A stretch of 64,000 nt of DNA. Origin: Cristatella mucedo (taxonomy: Eukaryota; Bryozoa; Phylactolaemata; Cristatellidae). Each line of letters opens with the position of its first letter. Within the stretch, counting starts at the first letter, position 1. Below, one piece after another: positions 11,560-21,042 of the stretch. The translations under genes and the position numbers were made by a program. The stretch is from contig WPIO01000039.1 in assembly GCA_009760855.2 (NCBI GenBank), forward strand, positions 371,501-435,500. The letters are read 5' to 3'. Under the pieces are notes generated by a model. The model was not told the DNA's origin. It made no database searches and worked only from the letters and a program-made list of their open reading frames with translations.

Positions 11560-12744
11560 TGCAGCAGTTAATAATAACGTGGGATAATAAAAATAGTAAC
11601 AATAGCAGTATTAGGTCGGTTGTAATAGCCTCAAGAGAGTTAAATCTATCCAGTAGCATTTACTGCAAAAGAAACAATAACTGAGGGTTAATAAGATGTG
11701 TGTGTGTTGTCATGCTTACACTAGCATGCTAAAACGTGCAAGAATACACCCAGAGCCACCGGTTAATGGGACCCCTTGTTAGTAGAATGCACTGAATCGT
11801 GGGCAAGTTTGCTTAGGTGCAATGAAAGATATGCAGAATACGTACGTTTTTAGCTGAGACTTGAATGATGTAAAGTCATTGCTGGTGGTGACAGAATCAA
11901 GTTCCTGACTGTCGTTGCATATGAACTGAAAGCGTGATCACCAAACATTTCTATTTAGTACAAGAAACTGCGAGACGAGTGGAAGCTGAGGATCGGGTGG
12001 TAAGAGAGCTCACTGGAAGAGCAAGGTGGTAGTCTGGTGGAAGTCAGTAAGTGACGTGTAAGCCAGAGAGCGGATCTTGAAGTCGGCTCGATGCTTGATA
12101 GGAACAGTGACATTCAAGCATGAGTGTTGAGATATGGCAGCTACACGTTGACGATGAACCGGACGAGCTGCTGAGTTTTGAAACAGTTATGGATGATTAA
12201 GGGAACAGGCCGGTAGTCCTGAATGAAGAGAATTGCAATGATTGCGGCACAGTGTCTCAAACGTGTAAACTAGCTTTGCTGTTGTACACTTGTCTGAGTA
12301 GGCCCTGATTTTGGAAATATTCCTCAGCTGAAAGTAAGCTAACTTAACAGTGAAGGTAATGTGCTCATTCAATGACTAATTGTTTTATAATAGCACCCCC
12401 ATATCACAAGAAAATGTCAGTGGAGAGATGCTAGATGAACCAATTTTGAGGGTGAGGTCTCCTTGTGACACTAGGCTTATGCATAGCTATTATGTTGATC
12501 TTGTCGTCGTTAGGCTTCAGGAAGTCCATCCAAGTTGCAATGTCACGATGCATGCTGCAAGGGGATTAAATGATTCGAGTGCCTAGCGAGTCTCAAAATG
12601 GTCGCAGGATAAGTAGAGCTGAATTTCGTCAGCATAGAAAAGAAAGCCAAAGATCGTGTTTGGTGATGTCACCGGCCGCCTGGGAGATAATAGATAGTGA
12701 AAAGAGTGAGCCCAAGACTGATCCTTGAGGTACCCCATACCCCG
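11560..12744 (-). mobile_element. LINE family A/C copy, diverged
   Basis: The minus-strand order matches family A: degenerate tail (aataataaaaatagtaacaa) at 11580-11600, 3' UTR with the family C signature agccaccggttaa at 11753-11766, then C-terminal coding remnants (11850-12200) and the reverse transcriptase end near 12600-12740 (complement of a YADD-region string, catagaaaagaaagccaaag). Many stops. Confidence 0.55.
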
Positions 12745-13062
12745 TAGGCATCGCCTTCAAGGTTTTGTCGCTCACTTTTACGTTCCTTCATTCCTTGGCT
12801 CCAGCCTACCTATCAGATCCACTGCCCCACCAGGCCAAGCATCATACCACCTGCTTTTCGAAATCCAACTGTTTACCGATACCTCGTACAAACCTCAAAT
12901 CCTTCGGAGACCGTGCATTTAATTCGTATGCTCCTAAAGCCTGGAACTCACTCCCGACTTCAGTCACGACATCGCCTGACTTGACCACATTTAAAAAGAA
13001 CATAAAAGCACTCCTATTTACGACAGCATTAGTGGGTCCCTGTGATTCGTCCTTTATTTGCT
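12745..13062 (+). mobile_element. LINE family A, plus-strand C-terminal fragment
   Basis: It starts abruptly at aaggttttgtcgctcac and encodes LKSFGDRAFNSYAPKAWNSL and DLTTFKKNIKALLF, the C-terminal end of the A polyprotein. It stops where the AAT tail of the neighbouring minus-strand copy begins, so the two are tail to tail and form an inverted repeat. Confidence 0.7.
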
Positions 13063-13067
13063 TATGT

Positions 13068-14473
13068 AATAATAATAATAATAATAATATTGCACTTGAT
13101 AAAGCGCCCTCAGAGAACTTAATCTCTTTCTAGGCGCTTTACATTTGCTGCAAAGTGATACGCAATAGAATAGTAAGTAAAATCATGCTTGAAAAACAAA
13201 CAAAATGAATAACATGGTTAGGGGTGACATGCACTGGGTCAGCATGCAAATGTGGTTAGTGGCAGCATGAACAGTGTCAGCACGCATAAGCACATCGAGG
13301 ACGAATCACAAGGACCCACTAAATGCTGTCCTAAATAGGAATGTTTTTAAGTTTCTTTTAAATGTGGTCAGGTCAGGGGATGTTCTGATGCAGGTCGGGA
13401 GGGAGTTCCAGGCTGTGGGAGCATACGAGCTAAATGCACGGTCTCCAAAGGATTTAAGGTTTGTACGAGGTATTTCTAGACTGTTGGATTCCGAAAAGCG
13501 AGTGGTACGATGCTTTGCCTGATGGGGTAGTATCTCTGAAAGATAGGCTGGAGCCATAGAATGAAGAGACCTAAAAGTGAGCGACAAAACCTTGAAGTCA
13601 ATCCGTTGCTTGACTGGTAACCAGTGCAGGTCGGCGAGAAGTGGAGTAATGTGGCAACTGCGACGCTCACGGCAGACAAGCCTAGCTGCAGAGTTTTGCA
13701 CCAGCTGCAATCGCCTGATCGCACATGCTGGTAGGCCAGTAAGCAGTGAGTTGCAGAAGTCGAGACGAGATGTCACGAATGCATGGACCAACTTGGACGT
13801 GGTATCCTTATCTAAACAAGCCCTAATTTTAGCAATGTTATGAAGCTGAAAATAGGCTGATTTGACTGTGGAGCTGATGTGGTCGTCTAACGAGAGGTCG
13901 CTTTGGAATATGACACCTAGATTTCGAGCTGATGCAACTGGAGATATGCTGGCAGAGCCAATTTTGAAAGTCAGCCTTTCCAATTTCTGAATAACACTAG
14001 GTTTGCCCATAACTAGTAAGTTAGTTTTATCATCGTTTAGTTTTTAGAAAATTTGCTGCCATCCATGATCGGATGTCATCAATGCATGCAGCAAGTGAGT
14101 TGAGAGAATTTGAGGTGCTCGAAGGCTGGGAGGGATCAAAGCAAAGGTACAACTGAGTGTCATCCGCATAGAAGTGAAAGCCTAGATTGTGCTTGGCAAT
14201 CACATCAGCGAGAGGGAGAGTATAGACGGTGAAAAGGACCGGACCTAGCACAGAGCCCTGAGGTACTCCATATTTTAGAGGTACTTCAGATGATCTTTGT
14301 CCATTCACATCAACACTCTGGAGTCTCCCACTGAGATAGGACCTGAACCACTGCAGAGCAGTGCCAGTGATGCCCAGGCGAGATGAGAGGCGCTCTAGAA
14401 GTACTTTGTGATCGATGGTATCAAAAGCTGCCGAAAGATCGAGCAAAACAAGAAGAGACACTCTACCCATGTC
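13068..14473 (-). mobile_element. LINE family A copy, reverse transcriptase plus 3' end
   Basis: This is the best preserved A copy. On the minus strand, 14503-14030 encodes the reverse transcriptase palm with LDLSAAFDTIDHKVLLERL-type and YADDTQLYL motifs. The frame breaks at about 14035-14045, and a second frame (14010-13306) encodes the C-terminal region ending in AWNSLPT and LKTFLFRTAF. The 3' UTR follows, then the stem-loop (13101-13140) and an AAT tail at 13068-13090. The 5' half, including the endonuclease, is absent. RT family: L2/CR1 group, from the palm motifs and non-poly(A) tail. Confidence 0.8.
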
Positions 14474-14700
14474 TATGTGTGCTGACACTGTGCTTGCTGC
14501 CACTAACTACACTTGCATGCTGACCCTGTGCATGTTGTTTATCAAACCTAACTATGTTATTCATGTTGTTTATCAAACATGATACCACTCACCATTCGAT
14601 CGTGTTTCCTTTGCAGCAAATGTAAAGCCCCTAGAAAGAGATTGAGTTCTCTGAGGGCGCTTTGTCATGTGTATTATTATTATTATTATTATTATTATGT
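14474..14700 (+). mobile_element. LINE family A, plus-strand 3' end
   Basis: It begins at gtgtgctgacactgtg, continues through the A 3' UTR and stem-loop (aaagcccctag ... gggcgcttt, 14625-14666) and ends in TTA repeats at 14676-14698. It abuts the 5' end of the minus copy at 13068-14473. Confidence 0.7.
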
Positions 14701-14966
14701 CGTACTGTGGTCTGCAGGCCAGCCTTAGGCAGATACTCACTCTATGCCAAGGATAGGCTGGAAGATGCAGCTTCTGCACTTACTACAATATTGATGCTCG
14801 TTTCAGCTCCCTCCTTTGCAACTTAACTCCCGGCAGTTCGTGTGATGAAGCTGATCCATGATTAATGATTGTTTACTAGTAGCAACTGTCTACTTGCAGT
14901 GGATGATTTGGCATGCATGTGAAAGAATAAGCCGAGATAGTATGCTCATGTTGGTTTTTATATTGC
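14701..14966. other. Spacer between LINE and SINE
   Basis: No supported feature. Confidence 0.3.
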
Positions 14967-15135
14967 CAAAACACTGGCCCATGATAGCCCAGAAGGTAAG
15001 ATGCTCGCTCTTCACGACCGAGGTCGAAGGTTCGAGTCCTACAGTGGGCGTTCCTTTACTGCCAACTGCAATCGATGGGGGATAGCCGCTCTGCTGCTAT
15101 ACAAAAAAGCCTCTAAAACAGCTAATATTCAATTA
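14967..15135 (+). mobile_element. tRNA-derived SINE
   Basis: An A-box-like gatagcccagaaggtaag at 14974 and a B box GGTTCGAGTCC at about 15030 lie 50-55 bp apart, as in tRNA genes. They are followed by the conserved SINE body (gtgggcg ... cctttactgccaactgcaa) and the 3' region ctatacaaaaaagcc ending near ctaatatt. Confidence 0.75.
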
Positions 15136-16620
15136 CTATTTAACCTTGGACCGAAACCGAAGTGTAGTGCATAGGGTTTTTGGCTAAATGTCATTTCTGA
15201 GCAGCGACACGAATAGAACTGTCCCACTCCCGGGCCTTTTGATCCGAGAGCAGGGTGCAATTAGCAGCTTGGCTGCGATCGGCCTATTCAATGCTAGTAC
15301 ACGGCGCACTAACAAATCGAGCTACTTGGAGTGCCGTGATGTGATGGCTTTTTGGTACACTTGCCGCCGTGCAAACGACTGTCTCTATCAGGCGCTCTGT
15401 GTGTGTGCATCTAGCCTGCTTGATCGTTGATTAGGTGTATAAGATCATGTGCCGAGCAGTGCCTGAGTCCAGTGATCATTGACCTGTTGCAGCATGCTCC
15501 TTTCATTGCTAGCAACAGTCTAATACCCCGAGCGTGTGCCTAGTCTGGCAAAGGGTTGACAGTCATAGGGTAGCAGCACCATAGCCAGGATTTTTTTGCT
15601 GGATGGCTAAACCTTGACCTTGAGCATACATAACGTCATGCCATTGCCGGTGATGTCAAGTCATCAGTTTCTCGGGTCACCTGCTAAGCAAGCCGAGCGC
15701 AGAGCGTGCTTCCATCCATCGATGCCCAATTTATTTGAAGCAAGCCAAGTGCAAGTGGTCTTGTAAGCTTCCTCATTTTAGCTATTTTATCGAGAAGCAA
15801 CTGCCAATACTCGCAGTACTTCTGGTCACTTTTATCAAAACAATCCGGTCGTCAACAGGAAACAGAGGCTGTGAGCACTCCATGAGCATCATAAAATAGC
15901 CCATCGAATTCGCACAGCTTGCGTAGCCACACTGCAACGTTGCTTGCACGACCTGCTACAATTAACGCACATACCAACTCTTGTAGACCTGGTTCAAAAG
16001 AGTCTTATTCATTTATTCTTGAAGAGTCTTGCTCGAAAGTGGCCGAGGCCGTCCGGGCTGCCTTGGTGGCTCTGCTCCAAGCCTGGCGGAACCCTCTACT
16101 GGTTATTCGTTCAGTCCCGTGAAATTACTGGTTTTCTTGCATCATCGGCTAAGGGCCACACATGCACATTTAGCCATTCATGGACTGCCATTTGACAAGG
16201 ACTCGGTGGCAGACAGCTCGTGGTTGTTCCCCTTGCTTGCCTGGACCCGAGTCAAGCAGCCGACTCACTTTGGTCGCCAACCACACAGCAGGCGTAATGG
16301 TTGCAAATGGCAGCAAAATTTGCAATTATAAGTTTGCACAGTCACTCGAGCAATACGCCGGGATCCGGTGGGAGCACATGCAGTGACAAGTTAAAGCTGC
16401 GGCTTTATAGAGCTGTGTTGAACACTGGAAGAAAAGTAGTCTTGATATGAGCACCGAATCGGTAATCCAGAAGTTGCGTGATCGCCCCCTTCTTGAAGAA
16501 AATTCTTTTTCAGCATTCAGTCCCCCGCAGGAGCCAGCCTCTGTTCGCTGTGTATTTTGAAATTTAAAACCGAGCCGTCAGCTTCCGGCCGAAGGTACAT
16601 CACCGACAGACCCTTAAACC
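15136..16620. other. Intron of unit 1, no firm gene
   Basis: A frame at 15973-16122 follows an acceptor-like ctcttgtag and would encode a helical, leucine-rich stretch (SKVAEAVRAALVALLQAW) before a stop. It starts with a base in phase 2, which does not fit the phase 1 donor at 626, and no donor precedes its stop, so I do not include it as an exon. Confidence 0.3.
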
Positions 16621-16882
16621 TCTCTAAAAAATAAAACAAAAACGTGTCGCAGCCCCAGTCAGCAGAGTCAAAGGTGTGCAGGCCTCTTTAGCCCGGCCTC
16701 TCCTCACCTTCTCACCTGGGAGGCCGAGGCTGCTGCAAGGCTCGAGGCAATCTTTTGAGCCCCTCTCAAGCCACGTTAGCAGCTCAAGCCTTGCAAGCTT
16801 GGCCGCCCATTACCTCGGCGATCGGGCAACCGGCTTATAGTGGAAGGCTAAAATGGTTGGCTAAAACCTACTACGTACAACT
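16621..16882 (+). repeat. 260-bp dispersed repeat, copy 1
   Basis: The segment from the aaaacgtgtcgcagccccag region to acctactacgtaca is nearly identical to 43708-43970, with only a few mismatches by eye and different flanks. No terminal inverted repeats or tail are evident. The orientation assigned is arbitrary. Confidence 0.8.
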
Positions 16883-17654
16883 TCCCGATTGGCTTCCGGG
16901 ACATCTCGAGCCCTCATGTTCTTCGCCGGAGCCCCTGTGCATAGCCGAGGTTCCCTTTCATGTGTGCCAGACTTTTGGGCAATCCGGACGTGGAAGTCGC
17001 TATACCGTGTTTTTAACATTTGATATCAGGGAATGTTGGATGACTGCTGAGGACCCTTAGCAGCCGTCTTGTGCTAGTCTCATTGCTCGTGACAAAATTG
17101 GTGAATATTATACGTGAAACGTGGATTTCTATATTCGCCAGATTACGGAATTACTGACCACAGTTGATTGTGCTTGATTGCTGAAGTAGCTGCTTCCTCT
17201 GCCGAAAATTGGGCCTGGAAAGAGTAATCACCCTGATGCTTGCAGAACTGCAGTGTACACAACTATTGTGAATTCAGAATGTGTGCTCATTTCAAGGAAT
17301 TCGTGAGGTAGTATTAGCAGCTTATATATTGCAGCATTTCAACATGGAGCCTTGAGCGTGGATTCCCTCAACGGAGAGGTTTTTCGATATCAGAAGCAAA
17401 AAGTTCAAAATATGTAACTAAAATGTCACTGTTAACCAGCAGTCTGTTGAGAACAATGCTGAGAGTGTTACGAGGCTGGAATTTGAGTGCGATAACGAGG
17501 GCAGCAGGATTGAGCATACTACTGTTAATCGAAAACATCACGCCCAGTGACCCCTTCTAGCCAGTGGTAAAGACGCTGTGCAAAGTTTTGAGTCGCCTAG
17601 CAGAGCCCCCATGAACTGAGAACGTATGTGCAGTGCTTGTTGCTTGCCTGTAGA

Positions 17655-17685
17655 TTGAGTGTGTGTATGTGTGTGTGCGTGCGTA

Positions 17686-17717
<32 letters not shown>

Positions 17718-17822
17718 CACGTGTGTCGGTGTGTGTGCACGTGTGCGTGTGCGCGCATGTGTGTTTGCGGGCATGCGGGCGTGTGTGTGCACGTGTTTTT
17801 GCGTGCATGCGGGTGTGTGCAA
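17655..17822. repeat. Imperfect GT/GC-rich microsatellite
   Basis: Alternating purine-pyrimidine GT repeats are interspersed with GC and CA steps (for example gtgcgcgcatgtgtg). Such sequence is prone to Z-DNA. The reading frames through it are trivial. Confidence 0.85.
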
Positions 17823-18349
17823 CTGTTGGATGGGTCCAACTTGAACTTTCTCGTGATTCACCCGTGTAAAGTATGCATGGCTTATACACCGTCAGTCACA
17901 CTTGTCAATGCTTTTTTCTTATAGTAATATGCCAAGTTAACTGGCCTCTGTAGTTGGATGGTATGCCTGCTGCTGAATGCTCAGCCTGTTGCTGTCTACT
18001 GCTCGATGTGTTGCTAGTGACTGCGAAACTTTTGTTGCACTTAGGCCAGCTGGGCGAATGCTGCAAGAGGAACTATCTGCTACCCAATGCATAGCATCCC
18101 CGACTTAGCAGGTAAGAAAAGCCCTGACTGTGGTAACTATCGTTGCCTGCCCTTCATCCACGACAGATCTGAGCCAATGAGCCACGCACTACCTGTCTTG
18201 CTGTGATTGCTACGTTCGTCAATGACTAGAGCGTTGATGTCAATGGTGCCGGTAGTTGCAGCAGCCACCATAAGCTTCTCTTTTGTTGTTCACAATCGAG
18301 CTCACGTAATCAATTTTCTCACATGGCAATACTGACCCTCTTAATTAAA
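17823..18349. other. Intronic sequence, nothing recognised
   Basis: No domain-bearing frame or repeat family noted. Confidence 0.3.
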
Positions 18350-18900
18350 GATAACAAAGATAACAATAATGCGTTCGTGATTCGCCCTGAGATCACTTAA
18401 TCTGTCTCTGCCCACTTCATGTTGGCTGGAAAGGAGGCGTGTGAGGAGCTGATGAGTGACGATGACATGCACCATCGCAGCATGCATCAGAGCACATAGA
18501 GAGGAAGAGTCACATAGGCTCAGCAACTGCTGTGAAGAACTTGCAGATTTTGTCAGCTCTGCTTTAGGCTTTATTAACTCTAGGGATGTATGGTGCCTAT
18601 CGGTAGTGATATACTGGGCTTTGGGTGCAGAGGAGCTGCTCTTCACGGTCTCCGAAGGATTTGGTTAAGGGAAGGATTTTAGGTAGGCTAGAGGACAGCT
18701 AAACGATCGGAGCCAGAGGAGCTGGTGGTACGAGGGGAAGCCCTGGCAGTGAGTGAGGATATCGCCTAGGTAACGACTGTGCCAAGAGAATGACGGGGCA
18801 GACCTACAAGGGATTGACTCTAAACCTTTGAGTCGATGTGCTTTTTAATGGGAAGCCATCAGGCACGCTTGTGTTATGAAACCTTGCTACCAGACAGAGC
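18350..18900 (-). mobile_element. LINE family A, strongly diverged 3' part
   Basis: A degenerate tail (aaagataacaataatgc) and eroded stem-loop start at 18350. Decayed equivalents of the C-terminal coding region follow, up to the complement of the conserved phrase agtcgatgtgctttttaatggg near 18835. No open frame. Confidence 0.45.
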
Positions 18901-18924
18901 TTGAGCATGCTGCTTCGAGATAAT

Positions 18925-19054
18925 GATCACAATAATACAACTTCTGTACAGCGCTCTCGGAGAACTAGATCTATCTATAGGCACTTTACATGCGCTATAA
19001 GGAAGATCGTCAAGGAACCCAATCGGGTTAGCATGGCCTCCACCAGTGTCGGCA
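18925..19054 (-). mobile_element. LINE family A, short 3' end
   Basis: A degenerate ATAAT tail, then gcgctctcggagaact ... ctataggcacttta (stem-loop) and a decayed 3' UTR up to ccagtgtcggcac. It lies less than 100 bp upstream of the proposed exon at 19148. Confidence 0.55.
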
Positions 19055-19147
19055 CTTTCCGGAGCCTTGACAAGTGCGAAGTTTCCGGCATTTCCATTTT
19101 CTTGGCATTCGTTTTATCGATGACACATGCTGGACGTTTGGCTACAG

Positions 19148-19257
19148 ATGAAGGCAGCAAGCTTCTACAAACCGCCGGTGTTTCGGGTACTGATCTGCAG
19201 TCTACAGTGGGTGCAGTGGTTTCGTCGCTACTCTCCTACATCGCTCCACCACCACAG
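19148..19257 (+). CDS. Possible linker exon of unit 1
   Basis: A consensus donor (CAG followed by GTAAGC at 19258) closes a frame that is open upstream and ends with the residues IAPPPQ. An acceptor-like tttggctacag ends at 19147. With that acceptor the exon begins with two bases and ends in phase 0, so it accepts the phase 1 end of the RING exon (112-625) and delivers phase 0 to the MIF4G exon at 21043. It encodes about 36 residues, starting EGSKLLQTAG and ending in a short proline run, with no recognised domain. The donor is convincing, the acceptor less so. A SINE starts about 30 bp downstream. Confidence 0.4.
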
Positions 19258-19285
19258 GTAAGCACAGCGCCGTGTCTGGCGAAAT

Positions 19286-19434
19286 GGGTGAGTTGGTGAT
19301 AAGGCGCTTGCACTTCACACCCCATGAGTTTGAGTCATGCAGCAGGCAGTTTCTGATTGTCCTGGTCGCATGCGTGGTGAAACCCACAGAGGCTCTTCTG
19401 TCGATATATAAATGAGACGGTTGAATCATCCGAC
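19286..19434 (+). mobile_element. tRNA-derived SINE
   Basis: Starts with ttggtgataaggcgcttgc (A-box region), has a degenerate B box (gagtttgagtcatgc) and the SINE 3' body (gaggctcttctgtcgatatataaatgagacggttgaatcatcc). Confidence 0.6.
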
Positions 19435-19559
19435 CTTTACTTTCATTGGAGCAACTGTTTCCTCTGCTTCATTCGATTGCATCCGGCGCTTCAACTGCTG
19501 ATGATGGATCGACAGCTTGCTTTTTTCTACTGCAACAGCAGTGGCAGGAGGAGGGTTCG

Positions 19560-19619
19560 CTTCCCTCCCTCCCCTCCCTCCCTCCCTCCCCTCCCTCCCT
19601 CCCTCCCTCCCTCCCTCCG
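19560..19619. repeat. CCCT/CCT-rich tract
   Basis: About 60 bp of ccctccct-type polypyrimidine on the plus strand. Confidence 0.85.
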
Positions 19620-19954
19620 GTGTTTGGCACTCTACAATCCGGCTGATGGTTCAGCCCAATGTACTCATTTGCAAGTTCTGACACATGTACACACGAGTCC
19701 TCTAGCGCAGTGTGGATCCGTGCCTGTATTCATCAGCAAACAACAGAGGCAAGGCACGACGACTTGGTATGCCCACGCGGCTCCCAGTAAGCATCACCAG
19801 TTGGCCTTTTCTACATTGACCTAGAAAACGAAACTGCTTTAGCATTGCACCTGCCTTGGGCTTAGTTTTGACACTACTTTTCGGGTGTGCATGCACGCAC
19901 TGTATCGTGCGCCTTTGGAATGGCCAGCAGTATTTGCATTTTCTTGAGTGAGCG

Positions 19955-19955
<1 letters not shown>

Positions 19956-19997
<42 letters not shown>

Positions 19998-20009
19998 GTG
20001 TGTGTGTGT

Positions 20010-20101
<92 letters not shown>

Positions 20102-20140
20102 TGTGGGTGTGTGTGTGGGTGGGTGTGTGCGTGTGTGAAG
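19956..20140. repeat. GT dinucleotide microsatellite
   Basis: About 185 bp of GT repeats with a few TTG, GGT and GC interruptions. It lies in the intron upstream of the MIF4G exons. Confidence 0.95.
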
Positions 20141-20377
20141 GTGTCTAAAACGTTCTGGCGTTCACACTGTAATGCCGGCAAGAAAATCTGCCTTTGAGCA
20201 GCATGAGCCCGCTGTCCCAGTAACCACTTGTACGTGTGGTGCTTATTTCGATTAATTTCGAGGGAGCTCGGATTTCGAGGGAGCTCGGTAGTGTGCCTCG
20301 GATCACAATTGGTTGCTCCTCTTTGACAGGTCGTGTGTAGTGGCTGCTAGCTCGATATACCTCCCTGTGCATTATGC

Positions 20378-20720
20378 ATAATAATAGTAATATAAGTCCT
20401 TTGTACGGCATCGTAACAGAATCAAATCTCTATATCCTGGTAGGTTACAGCATGCTGCAAGACCAACCTGCAACCAAGGAGTTATAACATCCACGGTATC
20501 ATCATTAGATAATTAGACCATAATTAGGTCAGCATGCAAAAGCACACTCAGTCTACGAAGTTACTCAGGGCCGCCGGTTGGTTAGTCGGAGCCCTGGTTA
20601 GTAACGTGCACTTGGACTGAATTGCGTACATGGGAGCACGAAAACCACACTGGAACAGAAAAGATGCAGGACCGAATCTCGGGAAAGCTGAGCAGAGGAG
20701 ATGCATCTCTAGCTGACACT
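20378..20720 (-). mobile_element. LINE family C, 3' end fragment
   Basis: A degenerate ATAAT tail at 20378 and a 3' UTR containing ggccgccggttggttagtcgg and cactt...actgaattg. The same signature occurs at 11750 and at 42830-42880 and separates family C from family A. Confidence 0.5.
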
Positions 20721-21042
20721 TAGCATTTTGGAGATACCTGTGTGCGTTTGATCACCTGCTTTTTCTAACTAGCTGCTTTGGTCTGGCGCGTCTGCAGCTG
20801 TGCAATTGCTGAGAGTCGTCGTTTGCCGTTCTCGGCTCGGTTTCTCATGATTAGCAGACTGTCTCTTTCGAATGCGCCGCTCGCACGAGCTGGACTGAAT
20901 AGACTTCGACGCTGTGCAGATCGCTTTGAATATTCGTCTCGTCGTGACTGCGTGCCACTCCCCGAACACTTTGTTCGCGAGCGCTGTCAGGCAGCAGCAG
21001 TAGCAGCAGTAGCGACCAGTCTCGCGTCTTCTTCCGTAGCAG

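Noticed and set aside
13068-14700. A single twin-primed LINE insertion with an inverted 5' part
   Set aside because: Both the minus and the plus segment carry their own 3' stem-loop and tail, so they are two insertions.
17538-20197. Cysteine/valine or histidine/threonine-rich frames
   Set aside because: Direct translation of GT microsatellites.
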